Part shown: piece after piece, positions 39,100 through 51,595 of the stretch
Numbering within the stretch: position 1 is the stretch's first letter
Layout: every line of letters starts with the position of its first letter
DNA from: Varroa destructor
Taxonomy: Eukaryota > Arthropoda > Arachnida > Mesostigmata > Varroidae
Assembly (NCBI RefSeq): GCF_002443255.2
Contig: NW_019211458.1
Span: 35,396,096-35,460,095 of the forward strand
Direction of reading: 5' to 3'
DNA length: 64,000 bases
Notes under the pieces: model-generated
Told to the model about the DNA's origin: nothing
The model's database searches: none
What the model saw: only the letters and a program-made list of their open reading frames with translations
Program-made: the position numbers and the translations under genes

Positions 39100-39995
39100 G
39101 CAGCGATAGCTTTTTGTACAAGATCATTATAACAAAGTGAGCGCAAATGTATCTATATGAACATAACGAGACACGGCAGAGCCCAAATCCAGCCTAAGAA
39201 GGACCTTCATTGGAAAGGGAAATCATTCTAACCGCTTTTACTTGATTTGATGCAAATAAACTTTATTCAAACGTACAAGCCCTACGGCCGCATCAGTTTG
39301 AAGAGGCCTAGGTTTGCCAAGAATCAAATCACAGTTTCACCTAACTAACATAGCTAACATCATAAACAGCGTCGACACCAAGTTATCGCGAGAAATGTGT
39401 AATAAATCATAGTCACAATTTTGCCTTTCATGCACGTACGTAGAGTGGTAGAAATATACTAGTGTTGAAAACTCGGGGAATCAATCATTGTAGTTTCTGT
39501 ATCCAGTTGGCTTAGCAACGTCTGCTGATAATTTCTAATGGAGCTCCAGACCAGAGATAGTTTGACTTCGCTGTATATGTGTGCACTGACTTTGCACGTA
39601 GGCAACCAACTTAAGCTGAATCATTCAGATGCTGAAGAAATGTTTTGCTTTAAGCCATAATGGCGTACGTAATTATAAATTCAAGAAAGGATCTATAAAG
39701 GTAGAGAAGTATGCGTTGAAGTAACCCTTAGTTCGAAAGCCAGGTCGAACAGTAATGCAAGCATATAAGTTTGGGTCTAATTTAAGGAAATACGTAGCCC
39801 AATTTAATTTTTATCCAAATGTCAAGCGAAGGCACTTCGCGCATGAGCCTATTTCAATGGTCACCCAGTAATGTTAATAAGGTTGCTCGTTATATTGATA
39901 AAGCACTGATAAGTTTTGAAAAGACATATTCCATTTAGGAAATGTTTATAGAAAAGTCAAGTGTATCATAGCTACATTGAACATTAGCCTGTATT

Positions 39996-40570
39996 CTAAA
40001 AGTCACAGACGTTAGCCTGTGGAGGAGGACACGACTTGCAAATCTGTCTTATGAGAGAAAGAGGGGGCTCGTCTGTAAAATAAACAGTACGCAATCTGTT
40101 TTCACGGAGCGCGACATGGAGGAGTGGTACATTCATATAAAGGGTAAATATAAATGGAGCTAAGACCTTGTAAAACCCCACGTTTTCATAAATGGTCATT
40201 AAAAACCACATGGCAAGATAACTGAATTAATTTGCAAGCTACAGGGAAAAAAGTCATAGTAGGACACTATTTCTTAAAAGACATTCAGGGAAATATGGAT
40301 CAAAAGCATCTACTACATAAATGAAAGCCACAGGGAAGGCATCTATACGTATAGATATCACTAAGAGCCAAAGCTTGAAAAGAAATTGAAAGGGCGAGTT
40401 CCGAAACGCCGTTTGACACCTGTTTTAAAAGGTTTTAAAAAGTAGGTCATAGTAACGGGTCTATAATTTGTCAGATCATCTCGGTTGCCCTCACCTTTGA
40501 ATATGAGAAACCTTAAACGATGCTGTTTTTGACGACAAGTTTAAAGGGGAGTCGAATGTATGTGCCAGTG
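39996..40570 (-). mobile_element. Degenerate non-LTR (LINE) reverse transcriptase relic
   Basis: Reading the minus strand, blocks of a LINE-type reverse transcriptase appear in the correct order. IFKGEGNRDDLTNYRPVT (around 40520-40450) matches the N-terminal K.G....NYRPI block. AFDPYFPECLL (around 40308-40276) matches the first catalytic block (…KAFD…). VLAPFIFTLYMN (around 40180-40145) matches the PQGSVL.P.LF..YIND block. YFTDEPPLSL (around 40082-40053) sits where the catalytic YADD.AL is expected, with DD altered to DE. Stops, frame changes and shortened spacings between blocks show it is dead and internally deleted. Jockey, CR1 or a related clade is possible; no endonuclease part or poly-A tail was identified. 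Confidence 0.6.
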
Positions 40571-43500
40571 GGAAGGCACTTACATGCAATGTTTGTTGGA
40601 AAATTTTAGATGTACCAACAGTAGTGAACTAGTAAAGTCGGTGCCAAGTAATCAACTAGTTCCTGCGTAATATATGAGCTTAAATTACGAGGAAGACAAA
40701 AGTAAGGGACCTTGAGGCATCTGCTAGTGACAAACGTAAACGAGCTGTCATATTTGAACCCACGCTGGAACATAAAGACGCAAATAATTCAGCTACTTCA
40801 TTATAACCTTTCAAAGTCGTGTTATATTGGTTCTTGGCGGACAGCTCTTCTTAATAGGGCTGTAGAATTTGTCAGCATTATGGCCCAGCCAACCCTTGTG
40901 CGGCAGTCTCGACTAACATTCGATCGATACCTTTTTAGTTCCCTACAGTATGTATTTTTGCGTTATCTTTTTTATTTTGTCAAGAATATGCCTGCAGCGA
41001 CTAGGCTTTGCTGAAGAAGATCCAGGGGTAAGCCATCTACAATGGAAAAAATTGTTTATTGAAAAAGAACTGCCATAAGCGTTATGAAGGGCATCGTTTG
41101 AAAAACTGCTTGTGAAATCTCTTTTAATTTTATTGGGAAATTATTTATACTAAACGTTTTTCGGACCTCTCAAATTGGCTTCGAGAGTACTGGTCAGAAA
41201 ATCAATAGCCGAAAACACAAAGTATTTGAGGCTGTATAAGTGTTGAGGCGGTCTCAGTCATAAACGCCCCAGGCGGTGAAAATATGTCTTCCATACACGC
41301 TTCAGACTCATCTTTCGTTATGGGATCAATTATAGCTAATAAGCTCTCGGAAGAAAGACATGACAGATAGTTCACGTCTCCAACTGGTAAGTTTATGTTA
41401 GTGTCACTAGGGGCAATCGTAAGTATAGTTTTTGTATTATTATATAATCGTAAGTATTATTAAATTAATGTATTACAATTTGGTCGCTTATGAGAGTCAA
41501 TTATAACGACAACACATTAAATAAATGGCTGTTCTTTGCGGTTTATACAAATTCATACGGCAACAAAAAGTGTTTAGTAGAACGCTCTTCAAAGCATTCT
41601 GATATGTTATCATTGCCGCGCATAAGGCGAGAAAGAGCAAGGTTATGAATGAAATGCATTAATTGTAAAAGTGGCAGTTTTTAATTTTTCTATATTTGAT
41701 AACAACGGTTATGCCTCCTGCCAGTAATCGGGCTAGTTTGACACATTTACTCTTGTCAAATGTATTAGTGGGGGCTTTGGTAATGTATCCAAATATATTT
41801 GAGGTGAATTTGGTAACAAGGGGTATTGAGTCCCTATATTGAACGTGCATTAGGTACATTAGGAAATATTTGGAATAAACGAACGATCGGTAAGCGTATC
41901 TAGCATGATCAATCAGACACAACCGACATAACTTCATCTTTTTGCTTCATGATCTTTGCATCGTGCACTGTCCTGTTATAGTTTTCCGTACGCTATTTAT
42001 ATTTAGGACCTGATGCTGGAGGATCGAAGATTGGTGGCGTAACTTTTATAGGTAAAGGATTAAGCCAAGGCTTTAGCGAAATTCAATAGTTTAATAAAGA
42101 AAAATAGAGAAAATTGTGTTTTGAACTAATATAATAAGGAAGCCTTCTGATGATCTACTACTTCTACCCCTGGTTGCGCTGATCGTTCGGGTGGATTTAC
42201 TTGTAGATTTTCATTCAGAATAGAGTCATAAGATCGTGTAAGCTACTTAACGTAGTAATAGCTCACATTTTATTTGTTTTGTAAAAAAAAAAAGCCCGTT
42301 ATTATCAGCTCCGTAACCTGTGAACTTCGCATACTCTTTACAGATCTGAATGTGGCCATTTTATTAGCAAGCGTTAGCTCTGTTTTACCGTAGATAAAGT
42401 CTTGTTAAGTCTTCACTGTGTCTATATTTCGTGCAAATCATAGATCTCTACATGACATGACAACAGTAAACGGTTACAAATTTTACTGAAATCAGCCTTT
42501 CAAGCTAGCGGTCATTTTGCGTAGCACACAACTGACATAAATTGCATATTTTCCATTTCTTTCTGAATAAACTTGCCTTGATAATATTGTTAATCAATAA
42601 TATTATCAACAAATGAATCAGTGTATCGGCTGTATGACGCGATCTTCATTCACACCAAGTTTTTGCATATGTATAACGAAACGCTAACATGAGCTACTAC
42701 GTATATCATATGTGTTTTAAGCTCACATTTACAAACAGATAAACGCAAATAGTAAGTTCACTCGACACCGTATAAAGAAGAATCTTAGACAAGCTACTCG
42801 ATGTAAATTACCCCAGCAAATGGCCACGTTACGGCGGAAATTGTGATTATATGACCGGCAAAAAGAGAGCCAACGAGTCTTTTATGCACCCACGTACCGT
42901 CTGGTGGCGCATGGAAGGACGTTCCTACTATTGCAGCCGATCGAACACGCATGTTCTTTCCTCCAGATCCGCGTGGTTTATAGTATTCTATTTGGGAACG
43001 TGCCTTACGCAGATTTACTTGTTACGTTCGGCACGTAATACGGTTCAAGCGTAGCACTATATATACACGTTTTTACATGAACGATATTGTTGATAAAACT
43101 ACACTAATGCTGTAAAATGTCATTATTCATAACGTAGCAGAATTTCATCATTCATTTTCACAAAACACCATAATGAATAGTTTGAACAACTTCTGTGAAA
43201 ATGAAGATCTTATTTTGGCAAGTTACAACACGCATTTCGAAGCTAATATTATCTCCCGCTCTTCTTGGGTTCCTTTACCTTATGCTTAACTATAGCAGAC
43301 CTTTAAAAATGTTTCGTTATCTAAGCATCGTGAAATAATGTCTTTTTTCATACCTTTATTTTGTTATATTAACAACACGTGGGGTACGCGACAAAATCAT
43401 CAGTGACGAATGCTCGTTCGACACGCACTATCGACTTGTTCGGTTGAATCGCTATGTCTCTCCATTTACCAACGATAAAATCTTTTTGCATCTCTATATT

Positions 43501-46500
43501 TAATAGGAAGACCGATGATTCGTTGTTATCTATCATGCTCTGTTGTCTGTCAATTACACTGTGAGTAGCTTTTTAGCAATGTCTGCTTATCACGACACTG
43601 TATCGGCATCGATAATATCGATTCATTTATTGATATTGTATGATAAATATGGATCTTCGCTGTCCCGTTTGTATGATACTGACAAGATAAATGATTTTAT
43701 AAAAAGTCGAATTCAATTCTCATGGTCACGTACGTCGATTATTAACTAGAAAGCTTCACCGCAATAACTCTGACAACTAACATAGATAGCGTATGATATT
43801 CTATAAAGTTGTACAGCCAACGTAGCCACTTCATTTAGTCGATGTGATTAGAATAAATCTTCCTTTCAACACTTGACCTTATTCGACGATATATTGCACC
43901 CCGATCGATCATGTGTTCCAACGCGGTGTGACGACAAAAAAACAACTTAACTACTCATAGTAGACCAGCAGTAACTATAGCAATAGCGGTAACCACCGTC
44001 ACAGGCGGCGCAAGTGCCGAACAAGTTACTCCAGCCGACAAGAGACCGGCTATTGTTCATCGAATATTGCCATTCGCTGCTCGAAGTCAGACTAAACATA
44101 TCGCTATAACTATACAATGCCGCTGGCAGCAGAGCGAAGGTTTTTCGTGATCAAACATTTGTTTTGCTCGTAGGCGTAAGACGACGCTGGGTCTTTGATG
44201 CTTGAGCTATCTTTTGAGTGCATGTATATGATGCTCCCTGTATAAGCTGCCGGATTTTCTAATCTAGTTTTGATTTGGGTGTCTGATATAATACCTATTT
44301 ACAGTTCAAGACACTAAACTGGGGCATGCATGTCTCAATATGCACTAAGAGATATGACTAACATGTATTAGGACTTCTCGTTGAATACAGTGGCTACTTA
44401 TGGGTAGCTCATTATGATTATGTGCCCAGACTTTGGGAGGAAAGGCTAAGGAAGACCTGCAGCTTTAGAAACATAGGCTCAGCAAAAATGGCAGATTTGT
44501 ACGCTAGCAACTGCTCATGTGCATGAACCTATGTGGTGCACCTGGGAAGCCAAATAATTCATTAATCCGAATATTTATCTTGCTAGTCGTATTCCATATG
44601 CTATAATGGCTGAAAGCCGCAAATATAATTGCGAAACGCTAAACTAAAGCTAAATTTAAAAAAATAAAAGCACAAATATTTGAATCATGTCAACAATAAG
44701 TCGATCGATAATTATTTATGCGTCTATGATTATGCGAGCGTTGAAACTCCGACGAAGCAAAAAAAAAGTTCTATTTTCACCTATTTTTTGGAGCCTACCT
44801 CTATCTAAATCATTCGTCTGCTTTTTCTAAAACTATAAGGCCACATTTGTCCTTCTCTTTGTATCCAAATTTAGAAAAAGTACTTGCAATACGCTATTTT
44901 TTGCATCTACTGCTCTGGTCTAGGACAAAGGCCACAATCAGCAACGTATGAAATACGGACTTGAGACAGCTCTCCCGTTCGCATACTTGAGCAGTATACT
45001 TAGCCTTTCAATACGGCGATAAATTTCGTTAATAAAGTAATAGTCATAGTACGATCGAAATAACAATCAGTATTGCTTTGCTTTAGATAATACTTCCAAT
45101 TTAGAGTGAATTATAGAGTGAAATCTTACGCAAAATAAAGTTAGCCGATTCAAGTGATGAATTATGGCGTGCAGCGTCATAGGACTCGTCGATTATCGAA
45201 AGCGTCCCCTTTTTACAATTGTAGATAAAGCGAACGTGTTTTCAATCTGCGCTTCTATCGCTGTTTTAAGCATCCCGCGTCAAGACTGCATCGCTCCATT
45301 GCTTCATACCTCTGTTTCACTGTTCAATTAGTATGCATTTCTTAATTAAGTTTTTAATGCTTGACACTGTCAATGCAACTTTTTTCATTCATAAAAATAT
45401 CTATATATTTTTATTAGCGTCAACTGATGAACTCTCTTAGAATGTTCAAATAATTTGAAAATGCTTAAAAAATTATTAGTGTTGACAGATTCAAAATCCT
45501 ACATCGTAATCAACATATATTAATTATATAGTTTATTCTCAATATTCTTGGACGTACGTTTGGTCAAATGGTCACAAAATATACGATCTGTGTGACAGTG
45601 ATTGTTTTCAACGGTCGACTAACTTATTTAGTCTAGTGTTTGGCTATTTTTGCACTCAAAGATGTTGTTTCCATTTCCAAAGCTTTTATCCCTATATGGT
45701 GAAACAATACAGATGATTTTGGCTTATTGGAATCAAGACGATTATTAGATTAAACTTTTATTTAACCTGCCTATTTAACCTCAGATCAATTTTCAGAAAA
45801 TTTCTTATAAAACTTCCTTATGCTCATGAGCAGTTATAAACTTCTATTGCTACTAAATTTACATAGTGGCGCTTCAGAGTGCTACTCGAGCATAATACCG
45901 AAACAATAAATAAGGGTATATATATATATAGTCCAAATTAAATTATTACCTGCACAAACCGAACTAATTAATATAAGGTTAGTATGGCGTGTATCTACTA
46001 AGATCGTGAGGGAAAATAGACAACAACTTATGCGATCGTGCCATGACAGCCCTTTGAGATGAAAACGGCTTTGATTTGGCTGCACTCGAAAGAACATTAT
46101 CTGCATTTGCTCCGATACGCCGATCCGCCGCTTGATCTTGACTGATAGTCTCGTAGAAAGACACGTTTATAGATGACATAATTCCAATCTACCAGACGAC
46201 TAATGACGCACATTTCTCGTTACATTATGTAATTTTTGTTATTTCGAAACGCATATATCTGGAATTCGAAATAATTCTGATAGTTTTTGCGCAGAGTAGC
46301 GCAACCAGAACGCGAGTTCTTTCGCTGCAGCCATGGCCGATTCGCTGCGGGTGATGGCGAATGCAGCAGGAGCACTAGATAGCAATCCGTTAAAAACGCT
46401 ATAGGCATAATGGTGGCCACACGGTCTGATAGGGTTAGTTTACAATCTCCCGAGCTGCTTCTAATAACTAGTTGCTCTACTCGCGACTTCCGCTTCGTTT

Positions 46501-49085
46501 GCGAACGACAATTATTCAATAGACGCAATTGTTAGTGGGGCGTCAGTTACAGTAGCAGATGATCCACTGGTTAGGTAATACCACACACGAACAAAATGTC
46601 CATATCAAATAAAAAACAAATGCAGTATTTGATTATACACGTCAGTGGCATAGAATCGATCTTAAACTGTACGAGTATAGCACAGCTCATGCTGAATATT
46701 GTTTTATGAGGGATACTTTGCGATGACAGGTATTTGTGGCGTTCTACGGTGTATTTAACTTACCGAACATACATAGAATCATATTTATTGTATATTATAC
46801 GCGCATTATTTCATACAGCGTTCAGTCATGTTGGTTATATCGATGCCTTGTACATGCAAACTCATTTGACTGATTAAATGACAAAAAGTTTTGTAGAAAT
46901 TTGCGCTGGATAGTTTTTGCGCTATTAGTAACGATTCTTCTTTTTTTTAGAGATTCTTTTTTGAAAGGTAACTCTCAACGTTTACTTCCTGTGTGCTAAA
47001 TCCACCTATATTTGCAACCTGAACTATTATTAAGAGGTTTATGCAAAGGAAGGCCTGTGGCCTAATTGAGCCCACTTCACTCTCCCACCTAAACCAGCCA
47101 AAAATTATTGATCACTGGGAAGATTAGAATAAATCTGAGCAAAGACAAGTTGGAATACTTAAAGAAGTAGGCAGTTCTAATTCAGTGCAGACATATAATT
47201 GTTGCGCAAGTCTTTCGTCCGATAAAATACCTACATATAACAGAGGAGAAAAAGAAAACCTGTTGTTCTACAGGTGATACACGGCAGGCAGCATCTCAGT
47301 GGATTTTATTTTGGGCTCGAATCAGCGCGCGCTGAAATTTCGTCTGCTTATAAGTGTTTGTTTTTTGTGTCTAACTAATAATATACCAGCTACAAATATT
47401 ACAATATACCAATTACATTTGGTACTTCCATTTTCCAGATCGATTGTATACCTGAAGAAGGTATAATGAATTTCAATCTTTGTCGGCGGTGGAGATATTT
47501 TCAGCTTAATGACGCGAAGATGAAAGAAACAGGCCCCCGAATGACCTGTAATCCTATACGTAAAGAGATTTTTTTATAGCCATTTCTGAGTACGTCCACT
47601 TTTTACGATACTGCGACAATTTTCGTTACCTGTTAAGCTTAATACAAAGTATGCAGTTTACGAGATGTAAATGGTGTTTAAGTCGATTTGTATAATTTTG
47701 GTAGATTTTCCGAAACCGAACTACAAAGTTTGATTAATAAAAAAAGTTTTATGATATTGAAACCAAAATTCTGAAAATCTGAAACCAAAAAACCGCGGAA
47801 CTGATAAGAGGAGAACAAAGAGGCCTATATATAATGGGGACAGTAACGACCTAAACAGACCATTTGAAAGAGCTGCGTCCTTACTAGCCTAAATGGAGAC
47901 AGCTGTCAGACGCGCAGTGTTCGAGCTAAATTCTAAATATTTGAAATATGGACGTTATGTCTTGATTTAGTTGACGTATTTCTCTAGAACGTTACCACAA
48001 GATATTTCCAATTGTCTAGTTTCGTTCCTTCTGTCACTTCGTCCCAAACAGCAAAAAGAAAACGTTCAGCACGGATCGTAAACGTTTCCGCCTATCTATA
48101 GGTTTTCTAGATTTCTTCTCAGTGCGACTAGGTGGCATTGCACCATGAACGTTTGGGGGCGTTTGTTGTAACGTCATAAAGGTCGCAAGCGCTCACCCCT
48201 ATGATCGGACTCTTACTTTTATTTTTTAAAAGCGAGCGGAAAAGTTCAGTAAACGCCAAACAGGACCCCGGCTTGTAGTCGCTATCTGCGCATATTTTCT
48301 GCAGGATGAATAATTATAAGCCTGCTTCTGCTTGCCCCCGCGTTTTCTTTCGCAATACCCCTGTATTTAATTCGTATTCTATCTAGTGTTGCCCGAGCTT
48401 CCCAGCTTTCTCCTAAAAAAACGATCCTAAAACCGGCTCGTAAAATTACACCACTCAGCTCTATTAGAACAGTTAAACAGCGCATGGCGAGTATGCCTAC
48501 GGCAATTTCGGACGTTCAGAACTATTAGTGTCTTCATCTATGTAAGGCTGAATAGTAAGTGCCCGAAGCAACCAATAGGCTGTAGGTTATCGAACAGAGC
48601 GTTGTTTAGCCGATCGCCGACTAGATTGCGTCGTACCGCCGTGAAATTGTCGTTAACTAGTAATGCGTCATAAAGCAATTGAGATTCGGCTTTGCATCGG
48701 AATACGATTGACACAGCTAGTGGATCTTAAGGCTCATTGTTCAAGTTAACGTGCTTTTGCGGACAAGCATCACTTGGCCTCAACCTGGAATTATGATCTA
48801 CTACAACGTTTGCTAAGCTTAAGCCCTGCGCTAAGGTCAAAACGTACGCTTAACTACACAATAATCAGAAAAACGTCTTATATTCATCAAATGAGCAGGT
48901 AACGTACAAACTGGCACAGACAAGACTGGCACAATTTTTTCGTCTTGTATATATCCGCTAAATAATATCTGTTCTTTGCTTTTTGTTCACACATGTACTG
49001 CAATGGGACATGTATATACTGGGTTATAAAGCGAGCATTAATCATGTTTTTTGCTAGATGGTGCTAAACTCGCTTATCTTAGATT
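40571..49085. other. No supportable gene
   Basis: Eight and a half kilobases of AT-rich sequence. The minus-strand frame at 41659-41937 could be a piece of the same LINE but was not recognisable. A hairpin lies at 42578-42609. Frames at 42.85, 43.54, 45.9-46.5 and 48.3 kb show no domain and no consistent splice-linked neighbour. Confidence 0.4.
42578..42609. repeat. Inverted repeat with 11-bp perfect arms
   Basis: TTGATAATATT and AATATTATCAA are separated by a 10-base loop. It could be a MITE end remnant or chance in AT-rich DNA. Confidence 0.55.
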
Positions 49086-49089
49086 GTAT

Positions 49090-49790
49090 AAGTCGTGTTG
49101 GGTCAAGTTGATTTGACATTAGAAAATGTACTAATATCGCTAGAATACCTTCAATCAAACTTGAGATGGAGCGCTTTGAAGATGAGTGAAGTTTTACGCA
49201 GTTTTTTTTGCTATAAGGGTACAAGTGCTTGCCAAGTCCATAAGAAATGTGTTATCAGGAAAAAACGGCCTGAAGTTTGTTCTTTAGCCTTCACTCTGGA
49301 AATTTCGATGTGAGAGATGCTCTTCGGAGTGGTCCACCAATTGCGAAAAAAGTTGATGAAATTACCGCGAAATCTGAACGGAACCGACACGTGAGTAACC
49401 ATGACGTCTGTAACGAACTAACCGTCACCGCCAAATGGTTTTAAACCATTTGAAGAAAGCTGACTATAAAAAAGCTCGATGTTAGAGGGTCACACAGTCG
49501 AGAGAGAGATCATTTATTCGACCGTATATTCATCTACAAAAATCGGCAGAAACACATCGAAATGAAACCATTTCTTGAGCGGTTGATCATCGCTGATGGA
49601 AAATAGGTCGCAGAGAAAATTAAAAAGTGCTTTTTACGACCTGTGAAAAAGTCCAAACCGACGTCAAAGAGGAGCACGCTATAGGTTTGGTATAACTGGA
49701 ACGGAAGAAATCGTACACTATGAATCCCTGTCGTCAAACTAAACAGTCTTTACTGTGAGCAATTAATGGGACTATATTAATGTCATACTA
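49090..49790 (+). mobile_element. Inactive mariner-family transposase relic
   Basis: Plus-strand frames carry a series of mariner transposase blocks in the correct order. VLRSFFCYKG (about 49.19 kb) matches the start of the N-terminal helix-turn-helix. SGNFDVRDALRSG (from 49295) with DEI and NRHVSNHDV after it matches the conserved linker (…RSGNFDV.DA.RSGRP…). HLKKADYKKARC (from 49447) matches the second helix-turn-helix. EMKPFLERLI then IADGK (about 49565-49603) matches the GDEKW region with the first catalytic Asp kept (codon 49595-49597). A W-type strand (VWYNWNG) precedes SLYCEQLM (49745-49768). Stop codons and frame changes separate the blocks, and the second and third catalytic Asp regions are missing, so it cannot encode an active enzyme. 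Terminal inverted repeats were not found. Confidence 0.85.
49432..49452. repeat. 21-base near-perfect palindrome inside the mariner relic
   Basis: CAAATGGTTT and AAACCATTTG flank a single T. It lies where the second helix-turn-helix of the mariner frame begins and coincides with a frame change, so it may have arisen by a local duplication or repair event during decay. Confidence 0.7.
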
Positions 49791-50799
49791 CATGCATCCT
49801 TAGTTACCTAGCAAGACCTTAGAGAACTTAGGCCAGTTATTTTAATGCGTCCACTGTATAAACTGAACCTTGCACCATTAAATTATCATCTGTTTTGTTC
49901 TCTGCAGAACTCCCTTAATCGTTTTCAATCAGTTTCAAAAGCCGAATAACTAATGAGATTATGCTGTTACCAGAAAATTGGCAGGAGGTGGTCAATCAAG
50001 GTATTATTTTGAAATATAAAAAAATAATTGTCTTAATTTTACATTGAAAGCGCTCAATGTTTACTCGAGAAGCTAATATCTATGCGGTTTTCGGGTCAAT
50101 TTTTCCTGTCCCTACATGCATATCATTATAATCCTTAAGAACACATAAATTCAAAGTATAACTATTGAGATTTTGCTTTTTTATGAATCGTAATTCTCGC
50201 GTTCTATTAAACTAATGCAGACCGTGATAGGTCTGCTGTAACTACCCTTGTGTTCTAGATGCTAATTGCTAGTTATGTTAATTAGTAAATTTTCAGATGT
50301 CATACATCTCTTGTCGGTATTGTTAGTAATTTCAATGTTATGCCTGAACTTAAAGATGGCGTATAGGACTGCGCTAGAATATAAAATATAATACTTGGTG
50401 AGGAACGCTTATCTTGTTCGAACTGTTCCCTCGTTTTGCCTCTTAGCCATATGCCCCCACTTACTACCCGATAGGATCAGCAGACGTATTGTCATGAACG
50501 ATATGATCACAGCCCAACGAATTTAATCTCAATCCATTGTGTTTAATTGAGTAAGTGGTATCACTTTGCCTGATCTTGCCTGATGAACGCAATAGCTCCC
50601 ATTTGTACTGACGGCAGTGATTCAGGCATTAATAATATGCTGGTATTATTTAATAGATACCTCTGGTATGTATACAATGCTGACGGAATGATCAGTCCTA
50701 CGTATAGTCGAACTCAACCATTATAATCATACTGTGAAGTACAAAATGTAATGTTAAGTTAGTTTTTTCTTATGCTCACTCACGCACTGAATGGAATGA

Positions 50800-50830
50800 A
50801 TATATATATATATATATATATGTGTATACA
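50800..50830. repeat. TA microsatellite ending in TGTGTATACAT
   Basis: Alternating TA tract followed by TGTGTATACAT. The same junction occurs again at 51571-51595, on the other side of the assembly gap. Confidence 0.8.
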
Positions 50831-51303
50831 TTCCCAAACTTATCGTGTGACACCCCTTATTTCTTTCAACTTGTTTGAGAATTAATTAGTAGTTATATAA
50901 TGTAACTCAACATGATAACTTTTATTAAACTCACGTTTTCTTACTAAAAGATTACTTTTGGGCTAGCGTAACTGTAACTCAAGTTACTTCTTTATCGTTC
51001 AACAAAAGCTTTATCAAATATGAAAGGATATCCAGCTGTCAGATACAGGCCTAACGTCTGAAATTTGCTCAAACGGAAAATATACAAGAAGGCGCTCTAT
51101 AATGTTAGCTTGCGGTTCCACTCTAGCAATTTCTTAAGGTGCCCTATGCTACTACATAAATAAACTAGGCTTATAATTTTTACAGATGTTGTCATTTGTA
51201 ATAGCTGGAGAAGTACAACATAGCTTTAGGCAATTTCTTTTATTGCCTCCATTGGATAAACCCTGTGACGAATTTTTCTATGTCGAAATAGTAGCTTTTG
51301 TTT

Positions 51304-51403
51304 NNNNNNNNNNNNNNNNNNNNNNNNNNNNNNNNNNNNNNNNNNNNNNNNNNNNNNNNNNNNNNNNNNNNNNNNNNNNNNNNNNNNNNNNNNNNNNNNN
51401 NNN
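51304..51403. other. Assembly gap of 100 N
   Basis: Exactly 100 N, the usual placeholder for a gap of unknown size. It is immediately followed by an AT microsatellite (51404-51417), which probably caused the break. Frames reading through it are artefacts. Confidence 0.99.
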
Positions 51404-51570
51404 ATATATATATATATTATAATATTAATATTGTATTATTGTACTACAAATTGCTAACCAACCCAAGCGATTGTTATTACAATTAATAAAATTATTTACA
51501 TAAACCCAAAAGACTGCGCAAGGATAGGGCTATTCACTCGGAGTTGAACAGTTGTTGATAACTACCTTTT

Positions 51571-51595
51571 TATATATATATATATGTGTATACAT
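51571..51595. repeat. TA microsatellite ending in TGTGTATACAT
   Basis: Same junction sequence as at 50800-50830, about 770 bases apart across the gap. Confidence 0.75.

Noticed and set aside
51186..51486. Reading frames passing through the N gap
   Set aside because: The frames are artefacts of undefined bases. The part before the gap could be an exon but has no recognisable signature.
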